A stretch of 64,000 bases of DNA from Iris pallida (taxonomy: Eukaryota > Streptophyta > Magnoliopsida > Asparagales > Iridaceae): assembly GCA_029216955.1 (NCBI GenBank), contig JANAVB010012138.1, forward strand, positions 27,533 to 91,532, given 5' to 3'. Both the position numbers and the translations under genes were made by a program. The number at the start of each line of letters is the position of its first letter. Position 1 is the stretch's first letter. The notes under the pieces were generated by a model, which was given only the letters and a program-made list of their open reading frames with translations, was not told the DNA's origin and searched no databases. Shown piece after piece: positions 12,361 through 23,550 of the stretch.

Positions 12361-13038
12361 AGGTTCTTCGAAGTCTTTGAGGTCAAGCTCTTGAGTCATC
12401 AGCTTTCCCATTAAAGTCTCTATAGACATTGTGGTGAGATCATTGCCTTCTATGATAGCTGTTACCTTAGGGTTCCAAATCTTCGGTAGCCTCCTAAGTA
12501 ACTTGCGGATCTTCTCATGATTTGTATATTGTTTGTCGAGAGATGACAAGGGGTTGATGACGTCAAGGAATCTTGTAAACATTTGTGTGATCGTCTCATT
12601 AGGCTTCATCTTGAAAGCCTCATATTCTTGAGTAAGATGACTGATTTTCGACTCCTTGACTTGGGTGGTTCCTTTATGCGTCACTTCTAGAAGTCTCCAA
12701 ACTTCGTGCGAGGTGGTGCATGTCGAAACCCTGTTAAACTCATTCCTGTCTATTGCACAAAATAAAGCATTAATGGCTCTAGCGTCGAGACTCGCCTGTT
12801 TCTTTTCCTCATCAAAATATTTGTCGTGGGGTTTCTCGACGAGATCACCATTGACAACTATCCTGGCGGGCTTTTTGTAACCATTGGTAACAATGGTCCA
12901 CAGGTCGATGTCTGGAGACTTGGGATAAAAACTCATCCTGGCTTTTCAATAGGTGTAGTTTGTTCCATCAAATAGGGGTGGCCTATGAGTGGACTCTCCT
13001 TCACCGTGATTGAAAAACATAGGTTGTGTGGTTGCCAT
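12361..13038 (-). pseudogene. Copia Gag (UBN2-type), 5' part
   Basis: Gag is the structural protein that forms the virus-like particle around the element RNA. I place the start at the ATG at 13,038. The N-terminus includes RPPLFDGTNYTY, typical of SIRE/UBN2-type Gag, followed by an in-frame TGA where relatives have Trp (TGG-to-TGA). Reading continues through SPDIDLWTIVTNGYKKP, SHEVWRLLEVTHKGTTQVKE, EYEAFKMKPNETITQMFTRF and TTMSIETLMGKLMTQELDL. At about 12,361 the frame runs into unrelated giant-LTR sequence. The last ten or so residues of the open frame (12,328-12,360) are therefore chimeric. The zinc knuckle and all of pol are absent. Confidence 0.85.
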
Positions 13039-13078
13039 GGATCAGCTCTAGGATGTTAGTCCTTGTTGAGAGAACAGA

Positions 13079-13090
13079 GCTCTGATACCA
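13079..13090 (-). promoter_or_regulatory. Primer-binding site, initiator tRNA-Met
   Basis: The reverse complement reads TGGTATCAGAGC, the standard plant tRNA-iMet primer site. It lies two or three bases inside the LTR end (…GTACTTCA). Confidence 0.9.
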
Positions 13091-13092
13091 AT

Positions 13093-14069
13093 TGAAGTAC
13101 AGGTAGGGAACTCTAGAGGGGGGGTGAATAGAGTTTATAACGAAAATTATCAATTAAAAACTTAAACTCTTTTCACCAACAAAATAATCAGAGTAAAGAA
13201 ATGCGGAAATAAAGTAGTAGAGAGCAAACGCAAACACAGCAAGATTTTTAACCTGGTTTCCCTCGTGGAGGACTAATCCAGGCCTAAGAACTCTAGCTCA
13301 GGATTGAAATCCACTATTTGTGAAATAGGGTTACAACCACATGCCTTTTCACAAAAGAGCTCGCCAAACTTCTTTCAATGATCGCTGTGGTGAAACTTGG
13401 ACTTTTCTAAGTGACTTACAACTTCTTGCACTTCAAACTTCTAGCTGAATCGTACCGAGCAACTTGGACGGTTGGGAAGTTTGAATGCTAAGTGGATGGG
13501 AAGGTAAAGCTCTGTAATATGTAGGCTATGTAAGAGAAGAATAAGAGAAGATTGGATGGTTTTGAAATGAGAAAAACCAAGGCCTATTTATAGGGTTCGG
13601 GGTAGGCAGAATTCGGCCAGAATTCTGTGTGTAGAATTCAATTTTTTGGCTGTTAGACAACTAGCAGTGATCAAGACCTAAAAATCATCTTCCTGTAATT
13701 TAGGGGGCAGAGTTCGGCCCGAACTCTGTATGGAGGCAGAGTTCGGCCCGAACTCTGTCTCCTATGGACAGAAAGTTCTAAATGGGCTTTTGGATGAATG
13801 GACTGATTTGGATATTGGCTAAGTAAACATATAAGGCTATGTCTAGCCCAAAGTTGCTCAGTATGACCCAACGTACATCATCCTATACTCAAAAACAGTA
13901 AAAAGTACAAACTCTAGTATACAAAAAATAGTAAAACTTCAGGCAGATGTAGTCTTGAACAAATGAGCGGAGTTGATTGATTTCGAACTTGATATGTCAA
14001 ATTGGACTATAACAAATATTATTTTGTTAATTTTCAAGATTAGGTTGACTGTGATCCAGTTTGGGTCAA
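13093..14069 (-). repeat. Copia 5' LTR (about 0.98 kb)
   Basis: On the minus strand it starts near TTGACCCAAACTGG (14,069, within a few bases) and ends CTACCTGTACTTCA. It matches the LTR at 41,059-42,003 along its length, including the AACTCTAGAGG end region. A TATTTATA at 13,585-13,592 (minus-strand TATAAATA) is a likely TATA box. Two palindromes lie upstream of it. Confidence 0.8.
13707..13762. repeat. Two perfect palindromes in copia LTR
   Basis: CAGAGTTCGG and CCGAACTCTG form an inverted repeat with a one-base centre. It occurs twice about 30 bp apart, 115-180 bp upstream of the TATA box on the element strand. The same pair is present in the LTR at 41 kb. Confidence 0.85.
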
Positions 14070-16348
14070 GAAGAACATCTGCGGACCGTGCTCCAGACAC
14101 TTCGAGAGAATTAGTTGTATGCAAAGCAGAGTAAGTACAAATTTTGGCTGAGCAGCGTATCCTTTCTTGGTCACATCATTTCGTTCGAAGGCATTGCAGT
14201 CGATCCGAAGAAAGTGGAAGCTATTGCTGATTGGAAGCGGCCTGCGTCTGCTAGTGAGATTCAAATCTTATTGGTTTGGCAGGATACTATCGACGCTTCG
14301 TAAAAGACTTCGCAGAGATTGCATCGCCATTGACTCGCCTCACTCAAAAGGGAGTCGTGTATGAGTGGTCAGATGACTGTGAAGCTTCCTTCCAGGAGCT
14401 AAAATAGCGAATAATTTTGGCCCCTATACTCGCACTTCTGGATGGGCCAGAGGGTTTTCAGATCTTCAGTGATGCTTCAGGCCAGGGCTTGGGATGTGTG
14501 CTCATACAGCGAGATAAGGTAATATCCTTCGCCTCCAGACAGTTGAAGCCGCACGAGAAGAACTATCCTACGTACGAATTAGAGTTAGCGGCAATTATGT
14601 TTGCGTTGAAATTAGGGCATCACTATCTATATGGCATGGCATGCGCGATCTATACCGACCACAAGAGCCTCAAGTATCTATTCACCTGAAAGGAATTGAA
14701 CTTGCGACAGAGGCGTTAGCTCGAACTGATCAAAGACTATGACTTGACGATCGACTACACTCTGGGCAAGGGAAATGTTGTGGCGGACGCTCTGAGTTGA
14801 AAATATCTTGCCTCTCTATCCATCAACCGCAGACTACTACAGGATCTAGAAGAAATGGGTATCGACCTTCGGGTTCGATTCAGGGATATACGGTTGGCGC
14901 AACTACAGATAGAGCCGAGTTTGCTGGAAAAGATCAAAAACGCTCAGAAGGATGATCTGTACCTGAAGAAAATATGCGAGCGAGTTTCAACAGGTAGTAC
15001 GACCGACTTTACGGAAGATAAGACCGGCGTGCTGAGATTGAATGGCCGACTATGTGTTCCGGATGATTCAGAACTACGAAAGGAGAAACTGACGAAGGCG
15101 CATTATGTAAAATATACCTTGTATCCAAGCAGTACCAAGATGTATAAGGACCTCCACACGACCTTCTGGTGGCACTGAATGAAGAGAGATGTGGCACTCC
15201 TCGTGTCACAGTACATGGCCTATCAGCAAGTGAAAGCTGAGCATCAGAGACCGGGAGGGGAGATGCAGAATCTTGCTATTCCAGAATGGAAATGGGATCA
15301 TGTCACTATGGAGTACTTTATTGTCCTGCCTAGGACACCACGGGGGAATGATGCCGTCTGGGTCATCGTCGATCGACTATCCAAGTCAGTACACTTCATA
15401 GCCATTAAAGTTACTTAGAGCGTCGACCGCCTTGCTCAGATCTATCTTGACGAAATAGTTCGACTGTACGGTGTACCAGTATCTATCATCTCAGATCGGG
15501 ATGGACGGTTCGTGTCACGCTTCTCGTGTAGTCTTCAGTCAGCTATGGGGACAAAGTTGTAGTTCAGCTCAGCTTATCATCCTCAGAACGATGGCCAAAC
15601 AGAGCGGGTGAACCAGATTCTCGAAGATATGTTACGACTTTGTGCTATCGACTTAAAGTCAAGCTGGGACGTCCATCTACCGTTGGCAGAATTTGTATAT
15701 AACAATAGCTACCAGTCCAGCATCCAAATGGTTTAGTATGAAGCTTTGTACGGCCGGAAGTGCAGATTGCCCATTTGCTGGGATGAAGTCGGGGAACGGC
15801 AGATACTTTGCCCGGAGCTGGTAGAACAGACTGTGGAAAAGGTCAAGCTAATTCGGGAAAGACTGAAGATTGCACAGAGTCGGCAAAAGAGCTACGCCGA
15901 TACCCATCGAAGTCCACTTGAGTTCATGGATGGCGATCACGTGTTCCTGAAGGTGACGCCCATGCGAGGAGTTACCAGATTCGGTATGAAGGGAAAACTA
16001 AGTCCAAGATTTATAGGTCCTTTCAAAATATTGAAGCGAGTCACCCCATTAGCTTACAAAATTGCTTTGCCACCGACGCTTTCGGATGTACACGATGTCT
16101 TCCACGTATCTCAGTTGCGGAAGTACGTGCATGATCCGAACTATGTGGTAGATTTTGGTCAGTTGAATCTGAAGACGGACTTACCATGTACGGAAGAGCC
16201 AGTGCAAATACTAGAGCATAAGGATAAACTGCTTCGAAATCGGGCAATCCCTCTCGTTCGCGTACTCTGGAGGAACCATTCGACGGAAGAGTCAACAGGG
16301 GAACTCGAGTCAGAGATGAAGGAAAAGTTTCCTTCATTATTTTCATAG
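14070..16348 (+). pseudogene. Gypsy family A pol, 3' part (RT end, RNase H, integrase, chromodomain-like tail)
   Basis: Polyprotein for reverse transcription and integration. It begins inside RT (EEHLRTVLQTL, LGHIISFEGIAVDPKKVE), where a copia LTR cuts it. A frameshift follows near 14,270. RNase H shows [16 protein letters not shown] and [10 protein letters not shown]. Integrase shows WVIVDRLSKSVHF, ISDRDGRFVSRF and SSAYHPQNDGQTERVNQ. A GPF-type module (KLSPRFIGPFKIL) and a chromodomain-like end (EEPVQILEHKDKLLRNRAIPLVRV) close the frame at 16,348. There are in-frame stops near 14,110, 14,405, 14,687, 14,717, 14,799, 15,177, 15,417, 15,560 and 15,734. Key residues are also lost: the first catalytic Asp region reads TMEYF in place of TMDF, and the zinc-finger cysteines read SQYMAYQQ. 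The copy is dead. Clade: Tekay/Del-type chromovirus, by motif. Confidence 0.88.
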
Positions 16349-16403
16349 AGGTAGGTTCTGTTCTTAAGTTTCGAGGACGAAACTTTTTCTTAGTTGGTTA
16401 TGG

Positions 16404-16827
16404 TGTAGTACCCAGTCCCTACATCATGCCCCGTTTCCCGTCTACGGGGTGCACGAGAAAGGAACACTGTCGCTATCGATTTGGTCGGAACCGATAGGTC
16501 GGGATCGATAAAATCGGTCGAACGGGAACAGTTGAATTAAGATCCATTCCCCGTTATGGAGTGGCTTATTCGAAACCAAGTCCCATATTCAGCGGGTTGC
16601 GCCTCGAGGATAGACTCTGCAGCTGAGTCGGGAGAGACCTCTCGTTGCTCTGCTTTTCATGCTGTAATTGCTTCTTTGGCTTTGGTTTTCTGAATGCATT
16701 TTCGTGAATGTTTTCGATGGTTTTCATGGCTAGCATTTCAAACTTCGCATTCGTATCAAATTTTCTTGAATAACACAGTATTCTAATCAGTTGCTTATGC
16801 AATTTCAGGTGATCGCGTAAGCAACGT
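16404..16827 (+). repeat. Gypsy family A 3' LTR, left portion
   Basis: TGTAGTACCC starts right after a GAGGACGAAACTTTTTC polypurine region. It continues at 25,945 beyond the CACTA transposon. The joined LTR is about 1.55 kb. Confidence 0.75.
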
Positions 16828-16858
16828 CACTACAAAAAAAGTGGTCTTTTGGGACAAC
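16828..16858 (+). repeat. CACTA left terminal inverted repeat
   Basis: Begins CACTACAAAAAAAGTGG and continues CTTTTGGGACAAC. It pairs with 25,914-25,944 with about two mismatches. Confidence 0.9.
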
Positions 16859-19800
16859 AAAAAACCGTTCTAAAAAGAGCTTTTACCGTCCTAAATATTA
16901 TTTGGGACGACAGTTGGGACGGATTCAAAAGGTGCTATTAGGGTGGCGTGGCAAAAGCTTAAGGGACGGATATTGCCGTCCTAACTAACGTTAAAGGACA
17001 GAAAAATTGACTGTCTCAAAAGGTTGTGAAACTCTATTTTTGTGTGACGGTTGGTCTTGTCGTCCCAAAAATTAGATATTTGTAACGGATATTATCCATC
17101 CTAATAATTTAGGCAAATGTCCCAAAAGAATATAGTTTACTTTTAGTATAGAACAACAGATCTGTCCCAAAAATTTATAACAGTTGTTCCAATTCTCATA
17201 GAATTATTGATTCCCTGCTGTGCATACAAAATATACACTCAAAATACATATATAACAAAAACCATATATAACTATTTAAGCAAAAATGCATATTGTATTC
17301 TCTGAAAGGCATTAACAAAAAAAAGTTTTCATAAAATATCATTACAGGCCATATCACATTGTTTACAAAATGAACACAAAGCATCTTACATCATTTAGAT
17401 GTCCTCCCATGATTCACAAAATGAACTCAAAATTAGAGAAATCATTAATTGTTCTCTCCATGATTTACACAAAAAAGTCTAAAACTTTTCACATCATTAA
17501 GAATTATCAACCAAAACGAACCCAAAATAATTTTCCCTTAAGTGGCATCTCCCACCTTTTGTAAAATTAGGCAAAACTCACTTGAAGGACCTGCAAAAGA
17601 AAAGTAAGAAAACTAGTTATAATTCAAAGTGATGTTATAATTTTCGCTCAAAAAGTTATAATTCAAAGTGATGTTATAACAGAAAAAAAAAATCAAGTAA
17701 GAGAAGAAAAAAATGTAACAGAAAAAAAAACTCAAATTTCCAATATAGTTTCATGATGAATTATACAGTAGAACGGCTAAAAAGAGACGAGACCCATAAT
17801 TGAGACATCTATCAAATTTTTGCTACAGTAGGAAAATGTTCCTAACAAAAGTTTTATTTTATTTTTTGCACCAATCAGTAGAACGGCTAAAAATTGTTCT
17901 AGTTTTTGAAGAACATAAATGACATTCAAAATGAATTCAAAAACATATTCAAAGTATCTACAGAATAATGGGGTTATGAGACATCTAGAGAATTTTGACT
18001 ATAAAAAGAGACGAGACCCATAATTGAAAAAATGTCCTTATCAAGAAAAAAAAACAATTGTCTATTGTAGGATTGCTCAAGTATGCATATGCTCTCACAT
18101 AAATCCAACTTGATCTTCTTATAAACACTAGGGAAAATAGCTACATCCTCTTCTTAGTCGACCATTGACTGCAACATTTAGCTATTGGAAGGACGTATCT
18201 ATGGAATCAAAGAATCAAGGTCTATACTTGCATATACACATTTTTAGTACTTTATAATGTATATGTGCACCAGATAAAAATAAAGAATACCCGTACTTAA
18301 GTATCAGTCAAATTCATGACAATTGTAGCTAGTTGCTTCAGCTCTGCACTAATCTCATTAAAATTTGGATTAATTCATTTCGAGTTTTGAACCAACTAGT
18401 GTTTCAGACCATGTAGGACTGGAGAGATAAAATACAGAAACACCATGCAAATTACCTGGATGAGAAGACTCGGTTGCCTTCACCAGAGGAACTTTCTTCT
18501 ACAAAGAGAGTGCAAATTCAGTTACATATAAAGTATGACTCGACTCAAAGAAAATATAAAAAAATTGTTAACAGAAAAAATAAAATAATAATGTAATAAA
18601 TTGGATTTCTCTCCAGTTCATCATGTAGGAATGGTACCTATATGTTATTTAACTTTTTTTAGAAGTTCAATCAGTGCCATTATTGAAACAATAAAATGTT
18701 TTACTAAAATCAGAATCTAATGCTTTACTAAAATCACACAAAATATTACGAATTCAACTAAAACCATCATAAAATGCTCTAAAATCACAAAATCTAAAGA
18801 AAATTAAACAGATCTAGAATGCTTACTTCCATCGAGAGCACTGAATTGGAGAGAACGAGGGGTCAGGCTCTGCTTGTGAACAAGGTATAATGTCGTCGGT
18901 GGTAGAGGAAGTCTTGAGCTCCACCACCTGTGGTGGAGGAAATGGTGGAGAAAGTCCCTAGCGGCTCTCCAATTTATTCATGCCTGGGCCTGGCCTACTA
19001 AACATAACAGTCTGTCGCTAGGGAGATGGAGATCAGTAGCTTAATAGCGACCGATTATGTTCGATCACTGGATTCAGTCGGTATTTTGGCAAATTTTTGT
19101 AGTGCTGTTTGTTCACATAGTGGGTTAGCAATGCAAGAAAATTCTTAAAGCAAATATGTGAACTTGGACATAGTTGGTAATCTGAAATCACCAAAATCCA
19201 CATAAAATGGTAGGCTGTGGGTGGTATGAATAAGGGAAGCATGAGAAAGCTTTTTATAAATGTCGCCTACATAGATGTCTCTGGATTGGTAAAAGGAAAC
19301 ATTTCATATTTACTACAATAACAGAGTAGATAAGCTCATAGGACAGAAATCACAAAATGAAACATTAGTTATGCTATCTAACAAATAATGAGTTTGTTCT
19401 CTATTCTGACTACGATGCCTAAGATATCAAAATTTATCAATGTGTTCAACATAAGCTGCAGACCTCAAGTACCGAAATGGGCCTAGAATATACCTAAAGA
19501 AACATATGAATTCTGATTGTGGATACCTAATGATATCAGGAAAGATAACAACATTGCCCCTCAAGCAAATAAAAAGACAATACGAATATACAAGAAAGCA
19601 TCATATCTAAAAGTCAACAATATAAAACCTACAACTTGCTCAACAAAGATTCAATACCAAAAGCACAGCTGACTGAAACTCGGAAAGCATCAGGATGTCA
19701 ATTCGGACCATTACACATCGCGACATGACACTTTGTCCAATCGAACCAATGAGGTTAAAATGCATATCTACTAGCTGACTGGCTATGAAGCATACACTAT

Positions 19801-22334
19801 GACCCAAATAGGGTAGGCTTCTCTTGGAGTGGGCTTCATATACCTGTTATGTAGAAAATTCAACCATTATGCTACAAACAATAGTGGGTTTTGAAGTCCG
19901 ATGTTTCAGACATTGCTCTAAACATTCATTAAAGTGCCTGTCCATAGTGATTCTAGAAGCACAAAAACAAGAAATTTAAGTTATTGGGTCTGACTTTGTT
20001 TTACCTTGATGCAACAAAAGTTACTGGGAAATCTGAAATGGTTTCCTAAGCAACAATGCAAAGGGTTTTGTTCTAACTTGGCTTTGGTACACATCTCTTC
20101 TGAGTATTGTGTGTGGAATAAATAGTGAAGTTTTTTATTTTACTTTTGGTTCTAACTTTGGTACTAATACATGAGTGCATCTATTTTTTCAGGTAATTCT
20201 ATAAAAAATTATCGAAGAAATGCTAAGAGAACCATGGAGCACTCAACAGACAAACATTGCTCCCTCAGGCTGGCTCAGTTCATAGGATCATAGAACCTGC
20301 AGAACTTCATTGTCAAGGGGCAGTAGTTCTCTGAACTAGTAGAGAAATCAGCCTAGCCCTATTCAAGTTGCCACTAATGGAGAAGGGAGACATTAGCCTA
20401 CTATGGTTTAAACCATTCTTCCTGCATCAAAGCATGCATTTAATCAATGAGTGAAAATGTGCATTGCATCTATTCTCCCTCCACTATTCTGTCACAGATT
20501 ATGTTACTTTTACCCTCGGATAACCTTATGTCCCTCTGCATCCTTTACAGAGGTGAGCTTTCTGTTGCTAACGATTATTTTTAACATTAGTATATCACTC
20601 TATTTCGTGCAGATACGCAATGAAATCTACAAAAATTAGTCTTCTTAGGTGTGTGTGTTAGCCACACATATGAACTGAATCCTCAGTGCTTAGGATGTTT
20701 TACAACCCCCCCACCCACCCACCACACCTCTCAGTAACTTAGCAGGGGTTACAAAATCATATTCCCAACTACTTGAAACAACACTTAGAGCATCATTAGT
20801 AGTTGGGACTCTACAATATAATTTGGGACCCAAAATTTAAAAAAAAATATAAATGTAGAATTGATTGGATTTGTATGAGAATAATATGCACTCCGGTCCC
20901 AAAGATTGTGTGGTCAAAAAATTGATGTGGAAAAAAATGTAATATCCAGAATCTAGAAACTTGGTATGGCATTAATTTTTTAGGCTGTTGCATGCTTGTT
21001 TTGGTTTTTTGATGCTATGGATGCCAAATCTTATATTTTCCTCCTGAAATATATAGTGCGCTTATCACCTCTGAAGACCTTCCTAACAATCATGAAAATC
21101 ATGAGACATTAAAATACGTGTCATCAATACACTATAATAGATGCCAATAGCACTGTTTTTTTAAATAATCATGTTTAAACAGTTGAGACTTGAAAATGGT
21201 CATGACAATGTTGAAGTTCTTCCAATTTTTTAGGTAAATTTATAAATAAATTGGCAAATGCAAGAGAAACTATATTGTCTCTCTTTAACTTTTATTCCTA
21301 ACAGTACAATTGGGAAACAATTTATTACTTTCATATATGGCAAGAAGCAAAGCTAATTTTAATTCAGAAAATTTTTGTACGAACTTTCATAAAATATGGA
21401 TGGTATTATAGAAGTCTTGGCTATAAATTGCCTCTCGTCTTTGGTTGGTATAAGTATATGACTGTAACCCCTCCCATTTATACTAGTTTATATGGAGGAA
21501 GACAACTCTTATTCAAAAAGTAGGGATAAAAACCTCTTTTGAGCCCTTCGTACTCTAAATAGAATAACCTAGTCTTGACTTTTCCCTTTTATTTTTCTGA
21601 AGAGATAATATACAAATGCAAAAAGGATGATTACAACAACTAATTTGCTTAGCATATGATAAAAAAATACATACGCAGTTTTGACACGATAAAACTGCTT
21701 ATATATTCTGAAACCACAACAATTTGATACTATCATACCAGAGTTTAGATTGCCATGCAAAAAACTTGAATTTTTTAGTTGGAGTTTGCTATGGATGTCA
21801 AATCTTAAGTTTTCTTGTGGAGTATGCAAGTTGCCGGCAACATCTAATATTTTGGCAACAGTAACAATGCCAAAGCTTAAAATGTTCTGAAGCCTACATC
21901 AAGATCTTCCTACTTGACAAACAATAGACACTTTAGTTACCTGCCATAACCTGTACAAGCTCTATTAAAATAATTTGATTATGTTTTGGTTACTTGGATT
22001 AATAGCTTATAATTTCTTTTAGCTTGGGTTTTCGTAAAATCTGTAGATCAATAACATGATGATCTTGTGTAGAAAACCTATTCAACGACTGTTTATTGTT
22101 CCAGATTGCCAGTCCTCATTTCAGTTTCTTTGAAGCTTAATTGGGAGAAGATGCCATTACTTGAAGCTTAGGTAATATATTTAAGTAGTACTTTTTTTGA
22201 ACTGATCATGTTCAAAATATTGAAACCTTAGGTAACATAACCTTTATGTCAAGTGCTTAAATATTTTTTGTTCATATTATCTATCCGAGTCAAACTGCAT
22301 CATCGACTATTACTGTTCCATGCATTTTTTGTAG
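16859..22334. other. CACTA interior, left part, no recognisable gene
   Basis: AT-rich. Subterminal GGGACGG-like words occupy about 16,900-17,070. A CACTA-type end in right-hand orientation (TTTTTGTAGTG) lies at about 19,094-19,104. No frame longer than about 90 codons shows a familiar protein. Confidence 0.6.
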
Positions 22335-22563
22335 GAAAGGTTGGCATAAAGAAGGGTCCTTGGACACCAGAAGAAGACATCATCCTGGCCTCCTACATTC
22401 AAAAATACGATCCAACCAACTGGAGATCAGTTCCAACCAACACTGGTAATCCTCCATCTCATCCATGACTTCTTAATTAACATTTCCTGATTGCATGCAC
22501 GAACAGTAAGGCTCACATGCATCCTGGAGGAGGATGCAGATTCCGGTCACAGAAATAGCATCT

Positions 22564-22626
<63 letters not shown>

Positions 22627-22962
22627 CTGAAATTCTGTATTTGACTCAATCCAGGATTGACGAGGTGCAGCAAGAGCTGCAGGTTGAGATGGACCAAATA
22701 TCTAGGCCAGGGATCAATAGAGGAACTTCACCCAGCAAGAAGAAGGGATGCTCATCCATCGCAAGTCTCTAGTTGGTAACATGTGCATTATTGTTACCCA
22801 TGCAAAGACACAAATTAGTCTTTTATGCTATAATCTTTTCCTTTGTGTATATATAGGTGGGCTGCCATAGCATCCTTACTTGAAGAACAGAATGACGTAA
22901 AGGACTACTGGAACACCCACCTCAAGAAGAAGAAGATGCAACTAGATTTGACTTTTATCTAG
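22335..22962 (+). pseudogene. Captured R2R3-MYB DNA-binding-domain fragment (MYB30/60/94/96-like)
   Basis: R2R3-MYB proteins are DNA-binding transcription factors. Three exon pieces are visible. Exon 1 (22,335-22,445) encodes [20 protein letters not shown] and [10 protein letters not shown] and ends at a GTAAT donor. Exon 2 (22,655 to about 22,781) encodes RCSKSCRLRWTKYL; a one-base indel near 22,720 then breaks the frame, and the donor is mutated. Exon 3 (22,857-22,962) encodes [19 protein letters not shown] and THLKKKK, then stops soon after the domain. The first codons of the parent (MGRPPCC-type) and the whole activation region are missing. Intron positions match typical R2R3-MYB genes, so the copy was taken at DNA level and not retroposed. 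It lies inside the CACTA element, which fits transposon gene capture. Confidence 0.85.
22566..22623. repeat. (AT)n microsatellite in MYB intron 1
   Basis: An uninterrupted TA run of about 58 bp between the exon 1 and exon 2 fragments. Confidence 0.95.
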
Positions 22963-23239
22963 TTTTGTAATTGAATTATTGGACTGAATACATGGAATAT
23001 CTTCTTAGTCTTGTTATGTCCCTCTTTTGTAACTGGTTAGAAATGAAACTTGCTTATTATTGTAATATTGTTTTAAGTAACAACATTATGTAAGATCTAG
23101 TTGAATGGAACAATGTTAGATCTTAATTTTGTTTGTATTTTTTTATATAATCCAAATTTTGTTATGTTTATGTGCATAAAGCAAATGAATTTGATTCTTA
23201 TGCTCAATAGAGCCACATTTTTTTAATACTTTTTTATCC

Positions 23240-23550
23240 ATTCCTAACGGTTTTAACCGTTAGGAAAATTTTCCTTTCCTAATAGTAAAAAAAAAATTCT
23301 AACAGTAAAAAATTGTTAGGAAATTTATTTTTCTAACGGTTTTTTACTATTAGAAAATTTCTTTTCCTAACGGTTTTTAATGTTAGGAAATTTCTTTTCC
23401 TAACGGTTTTTTACGTTAGTAAATTAATATTTCTAACGGTTGTTTACCGTTAGCAAAATTTCCCACACCGTAGATCCAACGGTAAAAAACTGTTGGTAAT
23501 AATTTTCCTAACGCTTATAGTAGTTCGGAAATGAGTGTTTTGGTGTAGTG
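23240..23550. repeat. CCTAACGG subterminal inverted-repeat cluster with CACTA-like end
   Basis: Repeated pairs of CCTAACGGTTTT and its complement lie 20-40 bp apart and stop at GGTGTAGTG. Dense short direct and inverted repeats next to the terminus are characteristic of CACTA transposase-binding regions. No matching left end was found. Confidence 0.55.

Larger units (their letters stand above)
12357..14069 (-). mobile_element. SIRE-like Ty1/copia element, 5' end only
   Basis: On the minus strand the order is LTR (14,069 to 13,093), tRNA-Met primer site, then gag, cut off at about 12,361 against giant-LTR sequence. The opposite LTR edge adjoins gypsy family-A reverse transcriptase. Both neighbours are therefore truncated, so the fragment marks a rearranged junction and not a clean insertion. 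The LTR resembles the plus-strand LTR at 41,059-42,003. Confidence 0.8.
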
